DNA of 8,626 nt from Microbacteriaceae bacterium (GCA_003454135.1 DMKW01000039.1:3773-12398); one strand, 5' to 3'; positions 1-6,690 are shown, numbered from the stretch's first letter. Numbers and translations are program-made. The notes: generated from the sequence alone by a model not told the origin.

Positions 1-2
1 CC

Positions 3-170
3 AACACCTCCTTCGTGCCATTCCCCGATTGGCGAGTCGGCGAAATGTACGTGCAGGAGCTTTTTTCCTGGAAGTTGCTCCATGAAATGTGGGCGCGCGT
101 TCTCGCCTCGGCGACATTACAGGCAATGGGCGAAGGCAGCAGGCCCGCATCCGAAGACAAGCCTGCCTAG
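3..170 (+). CDS. C-terminal fragment of an unrecognised protein (cut by the window edge)
   Basis: An open frame runs in from the left edge and ends at TAG 168-170, giving 55 visible residues. It starts NTSFVPFPDW, continues through an amphipathic stretch rich in Trp, Leu and Met (about residues 11-40, including ELFSWKLLHEMWARVL), and ends in a polar tail, SRPASEDKPA. The aromatic-rich helix followed by a charged, disordered-looking tail is typical of a real protein end, and the other frames in this stretch close or look unnatural. No family is recognised and no domain can be assigned from so little. It lies on the same strand as thiC, but the 232-bp gap with its own riboswitch argues against simple co-transcription. 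Confidence 0.55.
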   Translation, partial: NTSFVPFPDWRVGEMYVQELFSWKLLHEMWARVLASATLQAMGEGSRPASEDKPA

Positions 171-188
171 CTCAGCAGCCGGCGGGCG

Positions 189-208
189 CGATCCGCAACG
201 CGGGATCG
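189..208 (+). terminator. Possible terminator hairpin after the upstream gene
   Basis: CGATCCGC (189-196) pairs with GCGG-GATCG (200-208), with one bulged G at 202 and an AAC loop. It lies 18 nt after the stop codon at 170. There is no real U-tract behind it (the following bases are GACTTTCG), so it would be a hairpin-only terminator of the kind proposed for some high-GC actinobacteria. It could equally be a chance structure in GC-rich DNA. Confidence 0.3.
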
Positions 209-254
209 GACTTTCGCGCAGCCGGTTTCGGTGAGCGGAATGAGGATCCTCTCG

Positions 255-268
255 GGACACGTGTGTCC
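255..268. repeat. Perfect inverted repeat GGACAC-GT-GTGTCC upstream of the thiC promoter region
   Basis: Two perfect 6-bp arms are separated by 2 bp. If transcription starts just before the riboswitch (around 302), the repeat falls at roughly -47 to -34, a usual place for a regulator site. A 2-nt loop is too tight for a good RNA hairpin, so a dimeric protein-binding site is the more natural reading. The regulator is unknown. Confidence 0.35.
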
Positions 269-289
269 ATCGCTGAAGGGCAGAGGTGT

Positions 290-295
290 TAGTGT
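290..295 (+). promoter_or_regulatory. Weak -10 box candidate for thiC
   Basis: TAGTGT matches positions 1, 2 and 6 of the TATAAT consensus. It would place the transcript start at about 302, directly before the first base pair of the TPP riboswitch, so almost the whole 5' leader would be aptamer. No convincing -35 box is visible 16-18 bp upstream. The assignment rests mainly on its position. Confidence 0.25.
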
Positions 296-303
296 GCTTC
301 TCA

Positions 304-395
304 TCCACACGGGTGCCCTTGCAAGGGCTGAGATCAGGCTGACGCGGCCTGCGACCGTCGAACCTGTCCGGGTAATGCCGGCGAAGGAAGTAGGA
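304..395 (+). promoter_or_regulatory. TPP (THI-box) riboswitch controlling thiC
   Basis: The leader contains the conserved thi-box pieces in order: GGGTGCCC (311-318), GGGCTGAGA (325-333), GAACCTG (360-366), the CCGG-GTAATG-CCGG hairpin (368-381) and CGAAGGAA (382-389). P3 is GCCC-TTGCAA-GGGC. An extra hairpin, CAGGC (335-339) with GCCTG (347-351), sits in the variable region between P3 and P2. A closing P1 stem can be drawn between TCCAC (304-308) and GTAGGA (390-395) with one bulged A. The aptamer binds thiamine pyrophosphate and normally represses thiamine biosynthesis genes. There is no room or U-tract for a terminator before the ATG at 403, and P1 overlaps the Shine-Dalgarno sequence, so control of translation initiation is the likely mechanism. 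Confidence 0.95.
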
Positions 396-396
396 G
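392..396 (+). promoter_or_regulatory. thiC ribosome binding site inside the riboswitch P1 strand
   Basis: AGGAG lies 6 nt before the ATG at 403, a good Shine-Dalgarno match and spacing that supports this start. Its first four bases form part of the proposed 3' strand of P1, so ligand binding would hide it from the ribosome. The P1 pairing was drawn by hand and not computed. Confidence 0.6.
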
Positions 397-402
397 TCCG
401 CA

Positions 403-2136
403 ATGGAATCTGTAAGTTCATCTCACACCCTCGCGTACGTGCACGATGTCGAGCATGGGATACGCGTCCCGGTGACCGAGATCGCGCTTGAGCTGTCGCC
501 GAACGGTCAGGTGAACGAACCGTTCACGGTGTATCGCACGGAAGGTCCCGGCAGCGATCCGGTGCGCGGGTTGCCCCCATTTCGCTCGGAGTGGATTGAG
601 GCGCGCGGTGACACGGAGGCGTATTCCGGTCGTGAGCGGAATCTGCATGACGACGGGCGTGCGGCCCTCCGCAGGGGTGCCGCATCCGCGGAGTGGGAGG
701 GCGACAAGCCCGTGCCTCGCCGGTCGCTGCCCGGTAAGACGGTCACGCAGATGCATTACGCCAGGCAGGGCATGATCACTCCGGAGATGCGATTCGTGGC
801 CCTTCGCGAGAACTGTGATGTGGAGCTGGTGCGGTCCGAGGTGGCTGCTGGTCGGGCGATCATCCCCAACAGCATCAACCATCCGGAATCCGAGCCGATG
901 ATCATCGGCAAGGCGTTCCTGGTGAAGATCAACGCCAATATTGGCAACTCGGCGGTGACAAGTTCGATCGCGGAAGAGGTGGACAAACTGCAGTGGGCGG
1001 CCCAGTGGGGCGCGGACACGGTAATGGATTTGTCGACGGGGGATGACATCCATACGACCCGGGAGTGGATCATCCGCAATTCTCCGGTGCCCATCGGTAC
1101 CGTGCCGATCTACCAGGCTCTCGAAAAGGTGAACGGTGAGGCCAACGCGCTCACGTGGGAGATTTACCGGGACACGGTGATCGAGCAGTGTGAGCAGGGT
1201 GTGGACTACATGACCGTCCACGCCGGTGTCCTGCTCCGCTATGTGCCGTTGACGGCCGATCGGGTGACGGGAATTGTTTCTCGCGGGGGGTCGATCATGG
1301 CGGGTTGGTGCCTGGCGCATCATCAGGAAAACTTCCTCTACACCCACTTTGACGAACTGTGCGAGATCTTTGCCCGCTATGACGTCGCGTTCTCCCTCGG
1401 CGACGGCCTGCGGCCGGGATCGACGGCGGACGCGAATGATGCCGCCCAGTTCGCTGAACTCGACACCCTTGCGGAACTGACGAAGCGGGCCTGGAAATAC
1501 GACGTGCAGGTGATGGTGGAAGGACCCGGCCATATTCCGTTTCATCTGGTTCGGGAGAACGTCGAACGTCAGCAGGAGCTGTGCGACGGCGCCCCGTTCT
1601 ACACCCTCGGCCCCCTGGTCACGGATATTGCGCCCGGGTACGACCACATCACCTCCGCGATCGGTGCGACCGAGATCGCTCGGTACGGGACTGCGATGCT
1701 CTGCTACGTCACACCGAAGGAGCATCTGGGGCTGCCGAACAAGGACGACGTCAAAACCGGGGTGATCACCTACAAGATCGCGGCGCACGCTGCCGACCTG
1801 GCGAAAGGCCACCCCGGCGCCCACGAACGCGACGACGCGCTGTCCAAAGCGCGTTTCGAGTTTCGTTGGCGGGACCAGTTCGCGCTGTCCCTTGACCCGG
1901 TCACCGCCGAGGAGTTCCACGACGAGACGCTCCCGGCTGAGCCGGCAAAGACGGCGCACTTCTGTTCGATGTGCGGACCGAAGTTCTGCTCCATGCGGAT
2001 ATCCCAGGACATCCGCGACCAGTTCGGCGGCCTGTCCGAGCAGCAGATCATTGCGGGGATGGGTGAGAAATCGGCCGCGTTCCGGGAGTCTGGTGGGAAG
2101 GTGTACCTCCCGGAGCCGGCCATTGGCACACCCTAG
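403..2136 (+). CDS. thiC: Phosphomethylpyrimidine synthase ThiC (HMP-P synthase)
   Basis: This cytoplasmic radical-SAM enzyme rearranges aminoimidazole ribotide (AIR) into HMP-P, the pyrimidine half of thiamine. The 577-residue product has a ThiC-associated N-terminal domain (about residues 20-110, including VYRTEGPGSDP and GLPPFRSEW), then the catalytic barrel with ThiC landmarks such as MHYARQGMITPEM, IPNSINHPESEPMIIG, KINANIGNS, DLSTGDDIH, SLGDGLRPG and MVEGPGHIP. Near the C terminus the non-classical SAM [4Fe-4S] motif CX2CX4C is intact at C521, C524 and C529. The length is close to other actinobacterial ThiC proteins and shorter than the 631-residue E. coli form. The ATG at 403 follows AGGAG. 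The TPP riboswitch upstream confirms thiamine control. No other thi gene follows, so thiC appears to be a single-gene unit here. Confidence 0.98.
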   Translation: MESVSSSHTLAYVHDVEHGIRVPVTEIALELSPNGQVNEPFTVYRTEGPGSDPVRGLPPFRSEWIEARGDTEAYSGRERNLHDDGRAALRRGAASAEWEGDKPVPRRSLPGKTVTQMHYARQGMITPEMRFVALRENCDVELVRSEVAAGRAIIPNSINHPESEPMIIGKAFLVKINANIGNSAVTSSIAEEVDKLQWAAQWGADTVMDLSTGDDIHTTREWIIRNSPVPIGTVPIYQALEKVNGEANALTWEIYRDTVIEQCEQGVDYMTVHAGVLLRYVPLTADRVTGIVSRGGSIMAGWCLAHHQENFLYTHFDELCEIFARYDVAFSLGDGLRPGSTADANDAAQFAELDTLAELTKRAWKYDVQVMVEGPGHIPFHLVRENVERQQELCDGAPFYTLGPLVTDIAPGYDHITSAIGATEIARYGTAMLCYVTPKEHLGLPNKDDVKTGVITYKIAAHAADLAKGHPGAHERDDALSKARFEFRWRDQFALSLDPVTAEEFHDETLPAEPAKTAHFCSMCGPKFCSMRISQDIRDQFGGLSEQQIIAGMGEKSAAFRESGGKVYLPEPAIGTP

Positions 2137-2206
2137 AACCGCTCAGTGACCAACCGTCTGGGCGCGGATGACTTCTGCGCGTGCGGAATCTGCTGCTCGA
2201 TGAGCG

Positions 2207-2494
2207 TCAGCGCTCCACATCCGTGACCGTGATGGGCATCGATTTCGTGACCGCGAGCAAGTCGACGCCGCCCTCGTGTAGCAGCGGAACCAGTTCCGAG
2301 CCGTCGGTGGCGATCACCTCGCCGGACCGCCTCAAGAAGATCGTGGCCATGCTCAACCGCGTGAGGAACTCGCGACCGGCACACCGGATGATGACCAGCC
2401 GCTCCCTGGCGGGTTTCGGCGGCTCTGCCGAGGAAAGGATGCCGGCCCTGCGTGGGACGGGGGACCGTCCGCTCAGGCGCGCGAATACGTCCAC
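2207..2494 (-). CDS. Small unrecognised protein, about 95 aa; 5' end uncertain, possibly frameshifted
   Basis: Read on the - strand, this frame has the GC-rich third codon positions of a real gene and ends in DLLAVTKSMPITVTDVER at TGA (2209-2207). The GTG at 2494 is the only start codon in frame and has no Shine-Dalgarno sequence. Coding-looking sequence continues upstream of it in the same frame (GPDRAYRRDI) until a stop at about 2530. An ATG at 2535 has a good GGAG 9 nt upstream but lies in another frame and closes after 20 codons. A single missing base near 2526-2530 would join them into a protein of about 108 residues. No family, signal peptide or membrane segment is recognised; the body looks like a compact alpha/beta fold. 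It converges on thiC and is divergent from the LLM oxidoreductase, sharing its control region. Confidence 0.6.
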   Translation of the reverse strand: MDVFARLSGRSPVPRRAGILSSAEPPKPARERLVIIRCAGREFLTRLSMATIFLRRSGEVIATDGSELVPLLHEGGVDLLAVTKSMPITVTDVER

Positions 2495-2548
2495 GATGTC
2501 ACGACGATAGGCGCGGTCCGGACCGAATCAGTCATGTGTCAAATCTCC

Positions 2549-2576
2549 ATAATATTTTACCGTTGAAGATACTCAA
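2549..2576 (-). promoter_or_regulatory. Candidate promoter for the small - strand gene
   Basis: On the - strand, TTGAGT (2576-2571) and TATTAT (2554-2549) are separated by 16 bp, a good sigma70-like pair in an AT-rich pocket of otherwise GC-rich DNA. A start about 7 nt after this -10 would lie downstream of the GGAG at 2548-2545. The overlapping TAAAAT (2559-2554) may therefore be the working -10 box instead. The -35 box falls inside the palindrome at 2568-2584. Confidence 0.4.
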
Positions 2577-2583
2577 TTAGTAT
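2556..2583 (+). promoter_or_regulatory. Candidate promoter for the LLM oxidoreductase gene
   Basis: TTTACC (2556-2561) and TAGTAT (2578-2583) are 16 bp apart. Transcription would begin near 2590, leaving a leader of about 80 nt before the GTG at 2672. The -10 box lies within the palindrome 2568-2584, so a protein bound there would block it. Confidence 0.35.
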
Positions 2584-2584
2584 C
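2568..2584. promoter_or_regulatory. Palindromic operator candidate between two divergent genes
   Basis: GATACTCAATTAGTATC has two perfect 6-bp arms (GATACT and AGTATC) around a 5-bp centre. The same bases carry the -35 box of the - strand promoter and the -10 box of the + strand promoter, the usual layout of a shared operator for a dimeric repressor. No regulator gene is visible in the window unless the small - strand protein is one, which its sequence does not show. Confidence 0.45.
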
Positions 2585-2617
2585 CCGCGGCGCCGTCGTG
2601 CGGGGAAGCGTCTCGCG

Positions 2618-2662
2618 ATGAACACCGTGTTAATTCGGCCATGGGGCTGCCCGGCCCCGTAG
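2618..2662 (+). other. Possible 14-codon leader ORF before the LLM gene
   Basis: ATG (2618) to TAG (2660-2662) encodes MNTVLIRPWGCPAP. A purine-rich GGGGAAG lies about 10 nt before the ATG, and the LLM start follows 9 nt after the stop. A hairpin, GGGGC (2643-2647) with GCCCC (2654-2658), covers its last codons. The peptide has only one cysteine and no run of a single amino acid, so a classical attenuator is not shown. It may be chance. Confidence 0.15.
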
Positions 2663-2671
2663 CATCGGCAG

Positions 2672-3697
2672 GTGACCGATCGAAGTGAGCCCGGAGTGTC
2701 CCCGAGCGTTGGTGTTCTCCTCCCACGCGATATCCCCGCCGGCGACTTCGTCCCGTTCGCCCGCGCGGCCGATGAGGCGGGCTTCGACGCGCTCTGGGTG
2801 GTCGAAGACTGCTTCTATCGCGGCGGGTTCAGCCAGGCGGCGGTCGCCCTCGCGGCCACGCCGCGCATCCATGTCGGCATCGGCATCCTGCCGGCGGCCG
2901 TGCGCAATGCGTCGTTCACCGCGATCGAGTCCGGCACCCTCGCCGAGCTCTTTCCGGGCCGAGTGACGGTGGGTGTCGGACACGGCATGCCGGTGTGGAC
3001 GCGGCAGGTCGGCGCGTACCCCGCCAGCATCCTGACCATGCTCGCCGAGCACCTGGACGTGACCCGGGCACTGCTCCGCGGCGAGACCGTGACGGTCTCG
3101 GGGCGCTACGTGAGCGCGGACGCCGTGGCACTGAACGCGACGCTCGAGCGGGTTCCGCCCGTACTCGCCGGCGTGCGCGGCGTCAAGTCCCTCGCCGTGT
3201 CCGGCCGGCACGCCGACGGCACGATCCTCGCGGAACCGGTGACGCCCGAGTATCTCGCCGCCGCGATCGCCGCCATCGACGCCGGCCGGGAGGCTCCCGG
3301 TGACGCCCGGGGTTTCGCCGCGCTCGAACGGGTGCCTGGCGAGCACCAGGTGGTGGCCTACAACATCGCCGTGGTGCGCGACGATGCCGCGGAGGCTCGG
3401 CTCGCTGCCCGATCCGCGCTCGAGTGGATCGGCGAACCGGACTGGCTGGCGCACATCTCGCCGCTACCCTTCGCCGACGACTTCGTCGCCCTTCGGGCGG
3501 CAAGCCCCACGCGCGCGGAGTTCGCGGCGTCGATGCCCGACGAGTGGATCGACCAGCTCGCGATCGTGGGCACGCCGGAATCTGCCCGCCGTCGCATCGA
3601 CCAACTTCACGAGGCGGGGGCGACGAGCGTCGTGCTCATCCCGGCGGGGGGCGATCCGCTCGCCGAGCTGTACTCGCTTGCGCGGCTTCTCAAGTAA
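2672..3697 (+). CDS. LLM-class flavin/F420-dependent oxidoreductase
   Basis: This belongs to the luciferase-like monooxygenase superfamily, TIM-barrel enzymes that use FMN or coenzyme F420 to reduce or oxidise small molecules. The 341-residue protein shows the family pattern: first strand SVGVLLP (about 12-18), FARAADEAGFDALWVVED (29-46), PRIHVGIGILPAAVRN (64-79), then LAELFPGRVTVGVGHG (90-105), the nucleotide-facing segment typical of F420-type members. The C-terminal VGTPESARRRIDQLHEAGATSVVLIP is the usual closing helix and strand. The GTG at 2672 has no clear Shine-Dalgarno sequence; GTG at 2696 would give a protein 8 residues shorter and still keep the whole barrel. The substrate cannot be read from the sequence. 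It is monocistronic: a divergent small gene lies upstream and a convergent gene 12 bp downstream. The choice of F420 over FMN is inferred from family resemblance. Confidence 0.88.
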   Translation: MTDRSEPGVSPSVGVLLPRDIPAGDFVPFARAADEAGFDALWVVEDCFYRGGFSQAAVALAATPRIHVGIGILPAAVRNASFTAIESGTLAELFPGRVTVGVGHGMPVWTRQVGAYPASILTMLAEHLDVTRALLRGETVTVSGRYVSADAVALNATLERVPPVLAGVRGVKSLAVSGRHADGTILAEPVTPEYLAAAIAAIDAGREAPGDARGFAALERVPGEHQVVAYNIAVVRDDAAEARLAARSALEWIGEPDWLAHISPLPFADDFVALRAASPTRAEFAASMPDEWIDQLAIVGTPESARRRIDQLHEAGATSVVLIPAGGDPLAELYSLARLLK

Positions 3698-3709
3698 TCC
3701 GGCCGCACC

Positions 3710-4090
3710 CTACGATTCATCGGCCCTTATCTCGTCGAACCAGCGGGCGACGCCGTTTGCGGTGTGCGCGGTCCTCAGGGCCTCGGCGGCGGCCGCGCTG
3801 CGGTCGGCGGCCCGCCGAAGCGACCGCTCGGCGTTCACCCATCCCGGGTTGTCTGGGTCGCCGCCCTCGGCCTCGCCGGCGTGGTGCACTCCCTCGACGA
3901 CCTGCCCGTGCCACGCGGCAAGCTGCTCGTAGGCCCGCGTGAGCGATTCCTGTGTGCCGGCGAGGCTCGCCAGTATGGCGTAAGAGTCCGACGGCTTCGG
4001 TATGTCCGCTGTCGAGTCTGCGACGTCGTGCGCCGCAGCCGCCAACGCCTCGGTGATAAACACTTGACTCGATTTCTCGGTGGCGGTCAC
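3710..4090 (-). CDS. Small helical protein of unknown function (126 aa)
   Basis: Read on the - strand, the frame is GC-rich at third positions. The product is Ala- and Glu-rich with long predicted helices, for example EALAAAAHDVADSTAD near the start and AERSLRRAADRSAAAAEALRTAH near the end. It has no signal peptide, membrane segment or known motif. The helices carry heptad-like Leu/Ala spacing, so a helical bundle or coiled-coil oligomer is likely. The GTG at 4090 is preferred because AGGA lies 5 nt upstream; the alternative GTG at 4102 adds four residues. The stop lies 12 bp from the LLM stop (convergent), and the gene is divergent from ppsA with a 161-bp spacer. I do not recognise a family. 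Confidence 0.7.
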   Translation of the reverse strand: MTATEKSSQVFITEALAAAAHDVADSTADIPKPSDSYAILASLAGTQESLTRAYEQLAAWHGQVVEGVHHAGEAEGGDPDNPGWVNAERSLRRAADRSAAAAEALRTAHTANGVARWFDEIRADES

Positions 4091-4128
4091 GGTCTTCCTC
4101 ACTCCCAGTCGTCGGCCAAAATCGGACG

Positions 4129-4140
4129 AGATACCTATCT
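4129..4140. repeat. Short palindrome AGATA-CC-TATCT between divergent genes
   Basis: Perfect 5-bp arms flank a 2-bp centre in the spacer between the 126-aa gene and ppsA. The area also holds TATCTA (+ strand, 4136-4141) and TAGGTA (- strand, 4137-4132), which resemble -10 boxes, but neither has a good -35 partner. A control site is possible and not demonstrated. Confidence 0.25.
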
Positions 4141-4210
4141 AGTGAAGAGCACAACGCACACGGCCCAATAGTGCCGAAAGCCCCGAGGAGCCCCCGTTAC
4201 GCGGGTGTAG

Positions 4211-4236
4211 CGTTGCCGCTCACAGGCTTCGCAACG
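4211..4236 (+). repeat. Inverted repeat in the ppsA leader
   Basis: CGTTGC (4211-4216) and GCAACG (4231-4236) are perfect complements 14 nt apart and end 4 nt before the GGGAGG Shine-Dalgarno sequence (4241-4246 region). A smaller hairpin (CCCG 4193-4196 with CGGG 4202-4205) precedes it. Either an RNA stem near the ribosome site or a protein operator would fit. With a 14-nt loop the stem is modest in strength. Confidence 0.3.
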
Positions 4237-4251
4237 AGGGTGGGAGGCGCC

Positions 4252-6684
4252 ATGGATCAGCGATATGTCGTGTGGTTCGACGAGGTCGGCATGACGGACA
4301 TACCCCAGGTCGGAGGCAAGAATGCCTCGCTGGGCGAAATGGTGCGCACGCTCGGGTCACAGGGCGTGCGGGTGCCGGACGGGTTCGCCACCACGGCCCG
4401 CGCCTACCGGGCCTTCATCGAGGCGAACGGCCTGGAACCAGCCATCCGTGCTCTGCTCGTGCGCTATCACGCGGGAGACGCGACCCTGCGGTCGACCGGG
4501 AAAGCGCTGCGCGAGCTCTTCCTCGCCGCGGAGTTTCCGGACGACATTGCCGAGACCATCCGCACCTTCTACGGGTTGCTCGCAACCCGGGCGGGGCTCG
4601 GGCCCGTCTCGGTTGCCGTGCGCAGCAGCGCGACGGCGGAAGACCTTCCGGATGCGAGCTTCGCCGGGCAGCAGGAGACCTTTCTCAACGTGACGGGCGA
4701 ACGGGAGCTCGTGGACGCGTGTCGGCGCTGCTACGCCTCGCTGTTCACCGACCGGGCGATCAGCTACCGCGAGGTCAAGGGGTTCGACCATCTCGAGGTC
4801 GCGCTCTCGATCGGCATTCAACGCATGGTGCGATCGGACCTCGGCGGGTCGGGCGTGATGTTCTCGATCGACACGGAGACCGGATTTCCGGGGGCCGCCG
4901 TGATCAGCGCGACGTGGGGGCTCGGCGAAACCGTGGTGCAGGGCACCGTCAACCCCGACAAGTACCTCGTGTTCAAACCGCTCCTCGAGCAGGCCGGATA
5001 CTCCCCGGTCATCGAGAAGACGCTCGGTCCAAAGGCGCGGAAGATGGTCTACAGCGAGGGGGGCAGCGCGCGCACCCGCATGGTCGACACGACGCCGCGC
5101 GAGAGGGACTCCTTCGTTCTGCAGGACGAGGAGATCGTGCAGCTAGGCCGCTGGGCGGCGCTCGTCGAGGCGCACTACGGGCATCCCATGGACATGGAAT
5201 GGGCCAAGGACGGTCTCACCGGGGAGCTGTTCTTGGTTCAGGCGCGACCGGAAACGGTGCAATCCCGCAAGAGCGGCACACGTTTCACCATCCACCGCCT
5301 CACCGAGACCGGAACGGTGCTGGTCTCCGGAGCGGCGATCGGCGATTCGATCGCCACCGCACCGGCCTGCGTGATCCGTAGTCCGGCGGACATCGAAAAG
5401 TTTCAGGATGGCGCGATCCTCGTCACCGAGATGACCGATCCCGACTGGGTGCCCATCATGATGCGGGCCGCCGGCATCATCACCGACCACGGTGGCCCCA
5501 CGAGCCATGCCGCGATCGTCAGTCGGGAGCTCGGCGTACCAGCCGTCGTCGGAACCGGAGACGCCACAGACGTGCTCAAGGACGGACAGACCATCACGCT
5601 CTCCTGTGCCGAGGGCGACCAGGGCCACGTCTACGAGGGCGCGCTCGCCTTCGAGTCGGAAGAGATCGACCTCGGCGCCCTGCCCAAGACGCGCACCGCC
5701 GTCATGGTCAACATCGCGAGTCCGGCCGCGGCGTTCCAGTGGTGGCGACTGCCCGCGGACGGCGTCGGCCTCGCGCGCATGGAATTCATCATCAACAACC
5801 TGATCGCGGTGCACCCGATGGCGCTCGTGCATCCCGAGCGCGTGACCAGCGAGAACGACCGGAGCCGGATCCGTGAGCTCACCCGCGGCTACGCCGACGC
5901 CACCGATTACTTCGTCGAGTCCCTCGCGCTGGGGATCGCCAAGCTCACCGCGCCCTACTACCCGCATCCCGTGATCGTGAGGCTGAGCGACTTCAAGACG
6001 AACGAGTATGCGCACCTGATCGGCGGCGATGTCTTCGAGCACGCCGAGGAGAATCCGATGCTCGGATTCCGCGGGGCGTCACGCTACTACGACCTGCGGT
6101 ACCGCGAGGGATTCGCGCTCGAATGCCGGGCGCTCAAGCGTGTGCGTGAGCACATCGGCTTCACCAACGTCATCGTGATGGTGCCGTTCTGCCGCACCCC
6201 GGCGGAGGCGGATCGCGTGCTGGAAGTGATGGCAGGGAACGGCCTGGTGCGCGGTGAACACGGGCTGCAGGTCTACATGATGTGCGAGATCCCCTCCAAT
6301 GTGATCCTCGGCGAGGTGTTCGCCGCCAAGTTCGACGGGTTCTCGATCGGTTCCAACGACCTCACCCAGCTCGTGCTCGGCGTCGACCGCGACTCGGAGG
6401 AGCTCGCCGGTCTCTTCGACGAGCGAGACGAGGCGGTCACGCGGATGATCAGCGAAGCCATCCACAAGGCGCACGCGGCAGGGATCAAGATCGGGATCTG
6501 CGGGCAGGCGCCCAGCAACTACCCCGAGTTCGCGGCCTTCCTGGTCGACGAGGGGATCGACTCGATCTCGCTCAATCCAGACAGCTTCCTGAAGACGGTG
6601 GGTCGGATCGCGGAGGCCGAGTCGCGAACGGAACTGTCGCTCAGCGGCAGCGCCGCCCGAGGCGACCGGCGCGAGAGGGAGTGA
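4252..6684 (+). CDS. ppsA: Phosphoenolpyruvate synthase (pyruvate, water dikinase)
   Basis: It converts pyruvate, ATP and water to PEP, AMP and phosphate, the cytosolic entry of C3 acids into gluconeogenesis. The 810-residue protein is close to E. coli PpsA (792). The N-terminal ATP-grasp pyruvate/ATP-binding domain (about 16-345) shows GGKNASLGEM (21-30) and VAVRSSATAEDLPDASF starting at 121. The swivelling phosphohistidine domain has GGPTSHAAIVSRELGVPAVVG with catalytic H419; T417, two residues before it, is the position that PpsR-type regulatory kinases modify in relatives. The C-terminal PEP-binding barrel has GLARMEFIINN, SIGSNDLTQLVLGVDRDS (698 on) and GICGQAPS with catalytic C750. ATG 4252 is chosen for its GGGAGG 4-5 nt upstream; a GTG at 4171 would add 27 residues outside the family. 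First gene of a three-gene unit. Confidence 0.96.
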   Translation: MDQRYVVWFDEVGMTDIPQVGGKNASLGEMVRTLGSQGVRVPDGFATTARAYRAFIEANGLEPAIRALLVRYHAGDATLRSTGKALRELFLAAEFPDDIAETIRTFYGLLATRAGLGPVSVAVRSSATAEDLPDASFAGQQETFLNVTGERELVDACRRCYASLFTDRAISYREVKGFDHLEVALSIGIQRMVRSDLGGSGVMFSIDTETGFPGAAVISATWGLGETVVQGTVNPDKYLVFKPLLEQAGYSPVIEKTLGPKARKMVYSEGGSARTRMVDTTPRERDSFVLQDEEIVQLGRWAALVEAHYGHPMDMEWAKDGLTGELFLVQARPETVQSRKSGTRFTIHRLTETGTVLVSGAAIGDSIATAPACVIRSPADIEKFQDGAILVTEMTDPDWVPIMMRAAGIITDHGGPTSHAAIVSRELGVPAVVGTGDATDVLKDGQTITLSCAEGDQGHVYEGALAFESEEIDLGALPKTRTAVMVNIASPAAAFQWWRLPADGVGLARMEFIINNLIAVHPMALVHPERVTSENDRSRIRELTRGYADATDYFVESLALGIAKLTAPYYPHPVIVRLSDFKTNEYAHLIGGDVFEHAEENPMLGFRGASRYYDLRYREGFALECRALKRVREHIGFTNVIVMVPFCRTPAEADRVLEVMAGNGLVRGEHGLQVYMMCEIPSNVILGEVFAAKFDGFSIGSNDLTQLVLGVDRDSEELAGLFDERDEAVTRMISEAIHKAHAAGIKIGICGQAPSNYPEFAAFLVDEGIDSISLNPDSFLKTVGRIAEAESRTELSLSGSAARGDRRERE

Positions 6685-6690
6685 CGTCAG

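Noticed and set aside
418..1959. A 513-codon open frame on the - strand across thiC
   Set aside because: It is the antisense of thiC, lacks a recognisable domain and is Arg/His-rich, as expected from reading GC-biased codons backwards. The + strand has an unmistakable ThiC with its Fe-S motif.
2202..2215. GAGCG-TCAG-CGCTC hairpin as a shared terminator of the convergent thiC and small gene
   Set aside because: Only 5 bp, no U-tract on either side, and it overlaps the stop codon and last codons of the - strand gene.
2181..2510. A 109-codon + strand open frame between thiC and the LLM gene
   Set aside because: The opposite strand has the better codon bias and a more protein-like product. The + frame is rich in Arg and Ser in the manner of a shadow frame.
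4171..4251. GTG-started 27-residue extension of PpsA
   Set aside because: No ribosome site precedes GTG 4171, the added residues do not resemble PpsA, and the ATG at 4252 has a strong GGGAGG.
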